DNA of 33,206 bases from Alphaproteobacteria bacterium (GTDB lineage Bacteria > Pseudomonadota > Alphaproteobacteria > SHVZ01): positions 1 through 33,206 of the forward strand of contig VGEH01000041.1 in the NCBI GenBank assembly GCA_016869375.1, given 5' to 3'. Positions within the stretch are counted from its first letter, which is position 1; every line of letters begins with the position of its first letter. Below are positions 1-8,393 of the stretch, in pieces. The position numbers and the translations under genes were made by a program. The notes under the pieces are model-generated. The model saw nothing but the letters and a program-made list of their open reading frames with translations. It had not been told where the DNA came from and did no database searches.

Positions 1-1
1 T

Positions 2-112
2 GCAGAACGAACTCGTGACGCGCTATGGATCCGCATCGGCCACATCCTCGATCAATTCCATCCCAGCGAATGCCAGAACTACTTCCGACACACCGGATAT
101 CTATCATCTTGA
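2..112 (+). mobile_element. 3' end of an IS630-family transposase (cut by window edge)
   Basis: The frame beginning at base 2 is open from the window edge and ends at TGA 110-112. It encodes about 36 residues that finish in ...HPSECQNYFRHTGYLSS. This resembles the C-terminus of IS630-type transposases, where a Pro-x-Glu-Cys-x-Asn-Tyr-Phe stretch followed by a final Gly-Tyr precedes the stop. The DDE catalytic core would lie upstream, outside the window. The right end of the element should lie a few tens of bases after the stop. The run at 113-130 (GATCGCAAAATGCTCTA) is a plausible terminal-repeat end followed by a TA target, but the left end is not available to confirm it. IS630 elements insert at TA and move by cut-and-paste. 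The assignment rests on a short C-terminal segment only. Confidence 0.7.
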
Positions 113-168
113 TCGCAAAATGCTCTAACAGGGTAAGACACCGCCGGGGATGGGCCGGGGGCGTCTTT

Positions 169-1521
169 TTGAATCCGCTCAACTGGGTGACGCGCTATCG
201 GGTCCAGCGGCCCTTCAGCCGAAGGCTGCGGATCGCATCCGCGCCGATCGCCACCGGCGCCGCCTCGCCCGCGCTCGCCCGCTTCGCCGCCGATCCGGGC
301 TTCGATCCGCTTTCCGGCGCCATCGACTTCCTGCTCGCCACCTATGCCGGCGACGCCCCTCGCGCCAGATCGGCGATGACGCGGCTCGACGGGACGATAT
401 CCCCGCTCTTCGCCGGGAACGACTTTCGCAAGCTCGTCGTCGGCTGCTTCCGCCATGCGCTCGAGACCGGCCGTCTCGACCGAGACAAGGCGACGCTCCT
501 GCTCGACTTCGCCGAGCGCTTCGATCCAACGTTCGCTGCGCTCGGACGCCGCTGTCCGCGTCGAGACGCGACGCCGAAAATTCTCTCCTTCGACTACGCG
601 AAGCGCCTTTCTTCCAGGCTCCGCATCGTTCTGCTCTTCGGTCCGTCCGCGCGCGTCTACGACCTGGGCGAGCGGCTGAGATCCGCTTTCGCCACGGCGG
701 AGGTGGAATGCCGCGTGCTTCCGGGCGAGACCGATTCGGGCGAGATCGGCGCGAACGACCTTGTCCTTGTCGATGAGAACACAATTTTCCGGAAGGAGCC
801 GGAGAAGCAGCAGGCCCATCTCGACCGCTTGCGGAAGGTCGCAAAGCGGCTCGGCCGCCTCGTCCCTGATCCCTGGGGGAAGGGCTTCGACGAGCAGCTC
901 GCGCGCGGCGCCGATCGCTACGACTTCTTCTGGGCGATGGCGCCGACGCTCCACGAGACGGCGCCGATACCGCCCGGGAAGATCTGCCTGATCCCGTTCC
1001 CGATGGGCTTCGGCCCCCTTTTCGACGAGGTCGCGGCCGGGCCTCCGCCCGAGGCCGGGCTCGGCTTCTGCGGCGCGATCGAGGACTACAACCATCATCG
1101 CTACTTCTGGCTCCTGTCCGAGCTCGCGCGCGGCTCCGACCTTGCGATCCGGCTGACCAGCCAACAGCCGGACGGACTCGGCATCGCGGAGAGCTACCGG
1201 CGCTATCTCCAGGCTCTTCTCGGCACCGCCGCCTGCCTAAGCCTGACCATGCGTTCGACCGGGGACCGCATCCAGGTCGGGCGGACCTTCGATGTGCTGC
1301 GCGGCGAGCGCCTCCTGGTTCAGGAATACACGCCCGATGCGCTCTTCTATCTCGCGCCGGGCGAAGATTTCATCGAGGTCGACGGCGCCGCCGACCTTCC
1401 CGAGGTGCATGAGCGCATCCGCTCCGGGGCCTTGGAGCCGGTGCGCCGCCATGGCGCCGAGACCTTCCGCCGCGCCTATTCCGACGAGGCCGTCATCCGC
1501 CATCTCGCGACCTGGACCTGA
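169..1521 (+). CDS. CgeB-like glycosyltransferase (GT-B fold, family 1-type C-terminus)
   Basis: The protein is about 450 aa if it starts at TTG 169; GTG 187 is an alternative. The frame is open back to base 25, but that part overlaps the IS630 transposase end in another frame and is not counted. Residues about 1-150 are helical and unrecognised. A Rossmann-like start follows (RLRIVLLFGPSARVYDLGERL). The C-terminal third has the layout of CgeB/Glyco_trans_1_2 proteins: GRTFDVLRGERLLVQEYTPD, then a Phe-Tyr-Leu-Ala-Pro-Gly-Glu-Asp stretch, then a helix ending in an RHGAETFRRAYSDEA-like segment that corresponds to the usual final helix. Such enzymes transfer sugars from nucleotide-sugar donors to surface or protein acceptors; the acceptor here is unknown. 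The insertion sequence immediately upstream may have removed the original promoter or start. Same strand as glnD, 37 bp upstream of it. Confidence 0.6.
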   Translation: MNPLNWVTRYRVQRPFSRRLRIASAPIATGAASPALARFAADPGFDPLSGAIDFLLATYAGDAPRARSAMTRLDGTISPLFAGNDFRKLVVGCFRHALETGRLDRDKATLLLDFAERFDPTFAALGRRCPRRDATPKILSFDYAKRLSSRLRIVLLFGPSARVYDLGERLRSAFATAEVECRVLPGETDSGEIGANDLVLVDENTIFRKEPEKQQAHLDRLRKVAKRLGRLVPDPWGKGFDEQLARGADRYDFFWAMAPTLHETAPIPPGKICLIPFPMGFGPLFDEVAAGPPPEAGLGFCGAIEDYNHHRYFWLLSELARGSDLAIRLTSQQPDGLGIAESYRRYLQALLGTAACLSLTMRSTGDRIQVGRTFDVLRGERLLVQEYTPDALFYLAPGEDFIEVDGAADLPEVHERIRSGALEPVRRHGAETFRRAYSDEAVIRHLATWT

Positions 1522-1523
1522 CC

Positions 1524-1552
1524 TTTCGCAGGCGCAACAATTCGCTTATCTA
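1524..1552 (+). promoter_or_regulatory. Possible promoter for a leaderless glnD transcript
   Basis: TTTCGC at 1524-1529 and TATCTA at 1547-1552 are separated by exactly 17 bp. The A of the glnD ATG (1559) lies 7 bases after the -10-like hexamer. No Shine-Dalgarno sequence precedes the ATG (bases 1553-1558 are tagggt-like and G-poor). Both hexamers match consensus at only about three of six positions, so the call rests mainly on spacing. Confidence 0.3.
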
Positions 1553-1558
1553 TAGGTT

Positions 1559-4378
1559 ATGGCGTTTCCCGCCCTCGCCGAGACCTCGGAATCGCTCCCG
1601 CGCGCGGGCCTGCGCGGCCGCGAGGGCCTTGTCGAGCCGCGCCGCATCGTCAACCGCCGCAAGCTCTCGGCCGAGCTCGACGCACTCGCCGAGGAGGGCA
1701 AGCTCGACCGGCCGCGCATGGTCGAGATCCTGAAGCGGACCCTGGCGGAGGGGCGCGCCGAGATCGCCCGCCGCCTGGACGAAGACAAGAGCGGCCCTGC
1801 CTGTGCCGCCGCCACGACCTACCTGGTCGATCAGGTGGTGCGTGTCCTCTTCGATCTGGCCGAGACCACGATGTTTCCCGTCGCCAATCCGACCGAGGGC
1901 GAACGCCTGGCGCTGGTCGCGATCGGCGGCTATGGCCGCGGCGAGTTGGCTCCCTTCTCCGACATCGATCTCCTCTTTCTGCTGCCCTACAAGCGCACGC
2001 CCAGGGCCGAGCAGATCGTCGAGTCGATCCTCTACGTGCTCTGGGATCTCGGCCTGAAGGTCGGGCATGCCGTCCGCTCGGTCGAGGAATGCATCCGCCT
2101 TTCCAAGGCGGACATGACGATCCGCACCTCGCTGATGGAGGCGCGCTATATCTGGGGCGAGCAGAAGCTGCACCAGGACCTCAAGCGCCGCTTCGCCAAG
2201 GAGATCGTCGCCGACACCGCGCAGGAGTTCGTCGAGGCCAAGCTCACCGAGATGCAGAAACGGCATCTGAAGCTCGGCGACTCGCGCTACGTGGTCGAGC
2301 CCAACATCAAGGACGGCAAGGGCGGCCTGCGCGACCTGCACACCCTCTTCTGGATCGCCAAATACGTCTATCGCGTCGAGGGCGTCGAGGATCTGGTGTT
2401 GAAGGGCGTGGTGACCGAGGCCGAGGCACGTACCTTCGCCAAGGCGCATCACTTCCTGTGGACGCTGCGCTTCCATCTGCATCTCGTCGCTGGCCGGCCC
2501 GAGGAGCGGCTGACCTTCGACGTGCAGCGCGAGATCGGCGGGCGCATGGGCTATCGCGACCATGCCGGCACGCGCGGCGTCGAACGCTTCATGAAGCACT
2601 ACTACCTGGTCGCCAAGGATGTCGGCGACCTGACGCGCATCCTCTGTGCGGCGATCGAAAGCCAGAACCAGCGCCGCCCGCGCTTCCAGCTGCCGCGTTT
2701 CTCGCTCAAGCGCCGCGACCTCGGCGGATTCGTCCTCGAAGGCGAGCGCGTCGCGGTTCCTTCGGACGATAACTTCGTCAAGGATCCGGTCGCGCTGATC
2801 CGCCTTTTCCACGTCGCGCAGACCCACGACCTCGACATCCATCCGCGCACGCTGCAGCTGGCGACCCGGCATCTCGATCGCGTCGACGGCAAGCTGCGCG
2901 CGAATGCCGAGGCGAACCGTCTCTTCCTCGAGGTGCTGGCGGCGCCGCGCGATTCCGAACGGATCCTGCGTCGCATGAACGAGGTCGGCGTCTTCGGCCG
3001 CTTCGTCCCCGATTTCGGCCGTGTCGTCGCGCAGATGCAGTTCGACATGTATCACGTGTACACGGTCGACGAGCACACGCTGTTCGCGCTCGGCATCCTG
3101 CATCGCATCGAGGACGGCAAGCTCAGCCAGGATCATCCGCTCTCGGCCGAGGTGATCCACAAGGTACAATCGCGCCGCGCACTCTATGTGGCGCTCCTCC
3201 TGCACGACATTGCCAAGGGACGCGGCGGGGACCACTCCGAGCTTGGCGCCGAGATCGCGCGCAAGTTCGGCCCGCGCATCGGGCTCACCGCCGAGGAGAC
3301 GGAGAGCGTCGCCTGGCTCGTGCTGCATCACCTCGCGATGAGCAACACTGCCTTCAAGCGCGACATCAACGATCCGAAGACGATCTCCGACTTCGCCCAG
3401 CTCGTGCAGTCGCCGGAGCGGCTTCGCCTGCTGCTCTGCCTTACCGTTGCCGACATCCGTGCCGTCGGTCCGAACATCTGGAACAACTGGAAGGCGGCGC
3501 TGCTGCGCGAGCTTTACTGGCGGACGGAGGAGGTGCTGCTCGGCACCTCGGCCGAGGCCGGCAAGGCCGAGCGCGTGCGCAGCGCGCAGGCGGCGCTGCG
3601 CGATCGTCTTCCCGACTGGACCGACGCAGCCTTCTCCGAGCATCTCGACAAGGGTTATGCCGACTATTGGCTCGGCCTCGATGCCGACACCCACGCACGG
3701 CATGCGCGCCTGGTCGCGCGCGCCGAAGCCGAGAAGGCTCCCTTGGCCGTCGACACCCAGGTCGATCCGAAGCGCTCGGTGACCGAGATCACCATCTACA
3801 CCGCCGACCATCCCGGCCTCTTCTCGCGCATCGCCGGCGCTATCGCGGTTTCCGGCGCCAACATCGTCGACGCCCGCATCTACACGCTCGCCAACGGCAT
3901 GGCGCTCGACACCTTCGGCATCCAGGATGGCGAGGGGAAGGCGGTCGATCGCCCGAACCAGCTGGCCAAGCTATCGGTGCTGATCGAGCAGTCGCTGAAC
4001 GGAAAGCTCAAGACGCTCGAGGAGCTGGCGCGCCGCGCCAGGCAGGTGCCGCGTACTCGTGCGCTGGTGCTGCCGCCGCGCGTGCTGATCGACAACAAGG
4101 CGAGCGCGACGCACACGCTGATCGAGGTCAATGGCCGGGATCGGCCCGGCCTCTTGTTCCAGGTCACGCGCACACTGACCCAGCTCAACCTGCAGATCTC
4201 GACCGCGAAGATCTCGACTTACGGCGAGCGCGTCGTCGACGTCTTCTATGTGAAAGACGTCTTCGGCCTCAAGGTCGAGCACGAGAAGCGCCTGGCCGAC
4301 ATCCGCGCCCGTCTTCTCGAGGTCCTGGCCGAGGTGCCGGCCGACGCCAAGCGCAAGCCCGCGCCGGCCAAGGGCTAG
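1559..4378 (+). CDS. glnD: Bifunctional [protein-PII] uridylyltransferase/uridylyl-removing enzyme GlnD
   Basis: This is the nitrogen sensor that uridylylates PII proteins when glutamine is low and removes UMP when glutamine is high. At 939 aa it has the full length expected in alphaproteobacteria. The nucleotidyltransferase motif GGYGRGEL with the metal-binding DID lies at about residues 121-138. The HD hydrolase motif (LLHDIAKGRGGDHSELG) is near residues 547-563. Two ACT domains that sense glutamine begin near residues 740 (TEITIYTADHPGLFSRIAGA) and 852 (TLIEVNGRDRPGLLFQVTRT). All catalytic signatures are intact, so both activities are expected. The protein is cytoplasmic. The start is the first ATG after the upstream gene, without a visible ribosome binding site. 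A large palindromic repeat separates it from murJ. Confidence 0.97.
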   Translation: MAFPALAETSESLPRAGLRGREGLVEPRRIVNRRKLSAELDALAEEGKLDRPRMVEILKRTLAEGRAEIARRLDEDKSGPACAAATTYLVDQVVRVLFDLAETTMFPVANPTEGERLALVAIGGYGRGELAPFSDIDLLFLLPYKRTPRAEQIVESILYVLWDLGLKVGHAVRSVEECIRLSKADMTIRTSLMEARYIWGEQKLHQDLKRRFAKEIVADTAQEFVEAKLTEMQKRHLKLGDSRYVVEPNIKDGKGGLRDLHTLFWIAKYVYRVEGVEDLVLKGVVTEAEARTFAKAHHFLWTLRFHLHLVAGRPEERLTFDVQREIGGRMGYRDHAGTRGVERFMKHYYLVAKDVGDLTRILCAAIESQNQRRPRFQLPRFSLKRRDLGGFVLEGERVAVPSDDNFVKDPVALIRLFHVAQTHDLDIHPRTLQLATRHLDRVDGKLRANAEANRLFLEVLAAPRDSERILRRMNEVGVFGRFVPDFGRVVAQMQFDMYHVYTVDEHTLFALGILHRIEDGKLSQDHPLSAEVIHKVQSRRALYVALLLHDIAKGRGGDHSELGAEIARKFGPRIGLTAEETESVAWLVLHHLAMSNTAFKRDINDPKTISDFAQLVQSPERLRLLLCLTVADIRAVGPNIWNNWKAALLRELYWRTEEVLLGTSAEAGKAERVRSAQAALRDRLPDWTDAAFSEHLDKGYADYWLGLDADTHARHARLVARAEAEKAPLAVDTQVDPKRSVTEITIYTADHPGLFSRIAGAIAVSGANIVDARIYTLANGMALDTFGIQDGEGKAVDRPNQLAKLSVLIEQSLNGKLKTLEELARRARQVPRTRALVLPPRVLIDNKASATHTLIEVNGRDRPGLLFQVTRTLTQLNLQISTAKISTYGERVVDVFYVKDVFGLKVEHEKRLADIRARLLEVLAEVPADAKRKPAPAKG

Positions 4379-4419
4379 GCGGCGTAGTGACGATTCTGAT
4401 CTCGCAACGAGCGTTGCCC

Positions 4420-4516
4420 TCCACCCCAACCCTCCCCCACGCTCCGCGGGGGGAGGGGGCATGAGCGCCTCGTGTCCCCTCCCCCCGCGGAGCGTGGGGG
4501 AGGGTTAGGGTGGGGG
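4420..4516. repeat. Long nested palindromic repeat (REP/BIME-like) between glnD and murJ
   Basis: The left arm (about 4421-4459) and right arm (about 4476-4516) are inverted copies of each other over roughly 37 bases with one clear mismatch (ACCCCAACC against ACCCTAACC). About 16 bases lie between them. Each arm is itself a smaller palindrome built from CCCTCCCCC, a core CGCTCCGCGG and GGGGGAGGG. This two-tier symmetry is typical of dispersed REP-type elements in GC-rich alphaproteobacteria. Transcribed, it would fold into a very stable cruciform hairpin that could stop or stabilise the glnD transcript. It has no U-tract, so a classical terminator is unlikely. Confidence 0.8.
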
Positions 4517-4534
4517 CGAGACTCCTTCTCGCCG

Positions 4535-6043
4535 ATGCTCCTCCGCTCCATCGCCACCGTCGGCGGCTACACGCTGCTCAGCCGCGTCGTCGGTTTCCTG
4601 CGCGACCTGCTATTCGCCGCATTGCTCGGCGCCGGGCCGGTGGCGGACGCGTTCGTCGTTGCCTTCCGGTTGCCCAATCTCTTCCGCGCGCTGTCGGCCG
4701 AGGGAGCGTTTTCCGCCGCCTTCGTTCCGATCTATGCGCGGCTCCTGGTCGAGAGCCGCATCGCGGCTCAGCGCTTCGCCGAGGACACGCTGGCTGTGAT
4801 GGTCGCGGTGCTGACGGTCATCGTCATCATCGGCGAGGCGGGGATGCCCTGGATCATGCGGGCGCTCGCAACTGGCTTCGCCGACCAGCCGCAGCAGATG
4901 GCGCTGGTGGTCGAGCTCGGCCGCATCACCTTTCCGTATCTGCTGCTGATCTCGCTGACGGCCTTCCAGGGCGCGGTGCTGAACGCGCATAGCCGCTTCG
5001 CCGCGATGGCGGCGGCACCGATCCTCCTGAACCTGGCGCTGCTCGCGGTGCCGCCGCTGCTGCTCAGCCGCGGCATCGACACCGGCCATGCTTTCGCCTG
5101 GGCGGTCATCGCCGGCGGCATCCTGCAGTTCCTGTTCCTGGCCGTCATCTGCCAGCGCGAAGGCATTCGCCTCGTGCTGCCGAAGCCGAGCCTGTCGCCG
5201 GAGGTCCGACGGTTGTTCCGGCGTATGGGACCTGGCGTCGTCGGCGCCGGCGTCACCCAGCTCAACCTCGTCGTCGGCACCATCCTGGCGACGCTGATCG
5301 CCGAGGGTGCGGTCTCCTATCTCTATTACGCCGACCGGCTCTCGCAGCTCCCGCTGGGCGTGGTCGGCACCGCGGTTGGCACCGCGCTGCTACCGCTGCT
5401 CTCGTCGGAACTCAAGACCGACCCGGCGAAAGCGCTCGCCAGCCATAACCGCGCGATCGAGGCGGCGCTGCTGCTGGCGCTGCCGGCGGCGACCGGTCTC
5501 GTCGCGCTCGCCGAGCCGATCGTCATCGTGCTGTTCGAGCGCGGCGCCTTCGGCCGGCCTGAGTCGATCGCCACCGCGCAGGCGGTGGCCGCCTATGCGC
5601 TCGGCCTGCCTGCCTTCGTCCTGGTCAAGGCGCTGTCGCCGGGCTTCCTCGCGCGCGAGGACACGGCGACACCGGTCAAGCTCGGCATGGTCGCGATCGC
5701 GGTCAATCTCGCGCTCAACCTGGCCCTCATGAAACCGCTCGGCCATATCGGCATCGCGCTCGGCACCTCGGCCGCCGCCTGGGTGAACGTAGCGCTGTTG
5801 TGGTCGACGCTGGCGCGCCGTGGCCATTTCTCGCTCGATACGCGCTCGCGCCGGACCTTGCCGCGGCTCGTCCTGGTGACGCTGGCGATGGGCATCGTTG
5901 TCTGGGCGGCGAAGCCGTACCTGCCGGTCGGCACGCTCGGCCTCGGCCTCCTCATCGCCCTCGGCGGCGCCGTCTTCGGATCGCTCGTGCTGCTCTCCGG
6001 TGCCGCCAGCCTCGCCGATCTCCGCCGCGCGCTCAGGCGCTAG
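4535..6043 (+). CDS. murJ: Lipid II flippase MurJ (MviN family)
   Basis: Inner-membrane flippase that moves lipid II across the membrane for peptidoglycan synthesis. The 502-aa product has the family's usual length, a continuous series of hydrophobic segments (about 14), and the conserved N-terminus LLRSIATVGGYTLLSRVVGFLRD followed by GPVADAFVVAFRLPN and the FSAAFVPIY segment characteristic of MurJ. I chose ATG 4535 because the protein then begins at the conserved motif; an in-frame ATG at 4472 lies inside the palindromic repeat and would add unrelated residues. A small hairpin (GGCGAG 4515-4520 with CTCGCC 4528-4533) ends one base before the start codon and could affect initiation. The glnD-murJ order recurs in alphaproteobacteria. 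The 3' end overlaps the convergent dipeptidase gene by 11 bp. Confidence 0.95.
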   Translation: MLLRSIATVGGYTLLSRVVGFLRDLLFAALLGAGPVADAFVVAFRLPNLFRALSAEGAFSAAFVPIYARLLVESRIAAQRFAEDTLAVMVAVLTVIVIIGEAGMPWIMRALATGFADQPQQMALVVELGRITFPYLLLISLTAFQGAVLNAHSRFAAMAAAPILLNLALLAVPPLLLSRGIDTGHAFAWAVIAGGILQFLFLAVICQREGIRLVLPKPSLSPEVRRLFRRMGPGVVGAGVTQLNLVVGTILATLIAEGAVSYLYYADRLSQLPLGVVGTAVGTALLPLLSSELKTDPAKALASHNRAIEAALLLALPAATGLVALAEPIVIVLFERGAFGRPESIATAQAVAAYALGLPAFVLVKALSPGFLAREDTATPVKLGMVAIAVNLALNLALMKPLGHIGIALGTSAAAWVNVALLWSTLARRGHFSLDTRSRRTLPRLVLVTLAMGIVVWAAKPYLPVGTLGLGLLIALGGAVFGSLVLLSGAASLADLRRALRR

Positions 6044-7058
6044 GCGGCTTCCAGACTTTCTCCGCGATGCGGAGGAGGTTCCCGCCGAGGATGCCGCGGA
6101 TGGCCGCGTCGTCGTAGCCGCGATCGACGAGGGCCTGCGTCACCTTCGGGAAGTCGTCCGGCGGGATGTAGCCGATCGCCGCACCCTTGGCGTACTGATG
6201 CTCCGGCCAGTAGTCGCGGTGCTTCTCGAGGAAGTCGCCGAAATCGTCCTTCTTGAACACCGTGTCCATGCCGATGCCGACATGCTCCGGCCCGATCATC
6301 TCGACCATGTAGTCGATGTGCTCGACCAGGTGCTGCACCGTGGCGCCGTTCGGCCCGAGGAAGCGGCCGACGCCGGTGACGTTGACGACGCCGCCGGTCG
6401 CCGCGCAGGCCTTGATCTGGTCGTCCCAGATGTTGCGCTCGTGATCCCAGAGCTTTCGCGCGTTGGAATGCGAGAAGACGACGGGCTCGGTCGAAACCTC
6501 CATCGCCTCCATCGTCGTGCGGTGCGCGGTGTGCGAGCAGTCGACGACCATGCCGACGCGGTTCATCTCTCTTACGACGTCGCGACCGAAGGCGGTGAGC
6601 CCGGCATTGCCTTCGTGGCAGCCGCCGCCGGCCAGGTTGTTGCGGTTATAGGCGAAGAGCATGTGACGGATGCCGAGCCGGTAGTAGAGGTCGACCATGC
6701 CGACATCGCCGTTGAGCGCGTTCATGCCCTCGATGTCGTAGGTGACGGCGAGCTTGCCCTCGCGCTTGGCGCGGTGGATATCGGCGACGGTCTCGACCTG
6801 GAGCAGGAGCTCCGGGTGCTCGCGGACCCATTGGCGGTAGTAGGAGAGCGCGGCGATGCCGAGCTCCCAGGGCGTCACGTCGAAGCTGACATTGATCGAG
6901 AGATAGTCGACGCCGGCGTTCCTCCAGCGATCGAGCCCGTCGACCGAGCCGGGGCCGGTGAAGGCGAAGCCGCCATGATCGTCCCAGACCAGCGCGTCCC
7001 GATGCAGCCTGGCCGCCTTGGCCGAGATTCCCCAGGTATTGGTGTCGCTGTCGGGCAT
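6033..7058 (-). CDS. Membrane dipeptidase-like amidohydrolase (peptidase family M19)
   Basis: The 341-aa protein resembles renal-dipeptidase-type metallohydrolases, TIM-barrel enzymes that cleave dipeptides and related amides using two zinc ions. Expected ligand and active-site segments are visible: the bridging Glu in VTYDIEGMNAL, one His in MVVDCSHT, one in VVFSHSNAR, Arg in the ERNIWDD segment and Asp in HVGIGMDTVF. The N-terminal HxD zinc motif reads His28-Gly-Gly, so the Asp is missing. No signal peptide is seen, so it is probably cytoplasmic despite the family name. ATG 7058 is the preferred start: AGGAG lies 7 bases upstream, whereas ATG 7064 is too close and the longer frame to 7229 would run into trpS. 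Substrate unknown. Confidence 0.88.
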   Translation of the reverse strand: MPDSDTNTWGISAKAARLHRDALVWDDHGGFAFTGPGSVDGLDRWRNAGVDYLSINVSFDVTPWELGIAALSYYRQWVREHPELLLQVETVADIHRAKREGKLAVTYDIEGMNALNGDVGMVDLYYRLGIRHMLFAYNRNNLAGGGCHEGNAGLTAFGRDVVREMNRVGMVVDCSHTAHRTTMEAMEVSTEPVVFSHSNARKLWDHERNIWDDQIKACAATGGVVNVTGVGRFLGPNGATVQHLVEHIDYMVEMIGPEHVGIGMDTVFKKDDFGDFLEKHRDYWPEHQYAKGAAIGYIPPDDFPKVTQALVDRGYDDAAIRGILGGNLLRIAEKVWKPPSA

Positions 7059-7170
7059 GATCATTCTCCTGTGAGGCCGATCAGAGCGGTTCCGGCGAAG
7101 CCGCGCAACCATTGACCCGATTGCCCGATACGGGGATAAACGGCCTCCGCCCAGCCTGGAGCATCGCGCC

Positions 7171-8175
<1,005 letters not shown>

Positions 8176-8177
8176 GG

Positions 8178-8393
8178 ATGAGCCGGGAGCTGCTCCTCGC
8201 CGTCGCTGTCCTCTTTCCCCCGCTGGCGCTGCTTCTCGCGCGCCAGTGGGTCCATCTGGCGCTGAACGTCGCGCTCTGCGCAGGCACGATTTTCGCGAGC
8301 GAGATCACGCTGCTCGCCATTGCGCTGTCCGTGGTCGTGATCGCGCATGCCGTCTGGGCTGTTCTGCGGCGGCCGATGCCTCAGGCGACGTAG
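8178..8393 (+). CDS. Small two-helix membrane protein (possibly YqaE/Pmp3-like)
   Basis: The 71-aa product is almost entirely two hydrophobic helices (about residues 4-21 and 28-62), with a Phe-Pro-Pro-Leu-Ala-Leu-Leu-Leu turn early on and His-Ala-Val-Trp-Ala-Val-Leu near the end. PP(L/F)A followed by a late IxHAxW resembles the UPF0057/YqaE-Pmp3 proteolipid family, but the middle is longer and less typical. The ATG is three bases after the trpS stop, with GAGG just upstream inside the trpS end, so translational coupling is likely. Its last 13 bases overlap the convergent Nramp-like gene. Confidence 0.55.
   Translation: MSRELLLAVAVLFPPLALLLARQWVHLALNVALCAGTIFASEITLLAIALSVVVIAHAVWAVLRRPMPQAT

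Noticed and set aside
1550-3811. 753-aa open frame on the minus strand over glnD
   Set aside because: Antisense shadow of a clear GlnD; it is rich in Arg, Asp, Val and Leu runs typical of GC-rich codon shadows and has no recognisable domain.
5898-7115. 405-aa plus-strand frame opposite the dipeptidase gene
   Set aside because: Overlaps murJ and the dipeptidase; only the dipeptidase frame carries conserved motifs.
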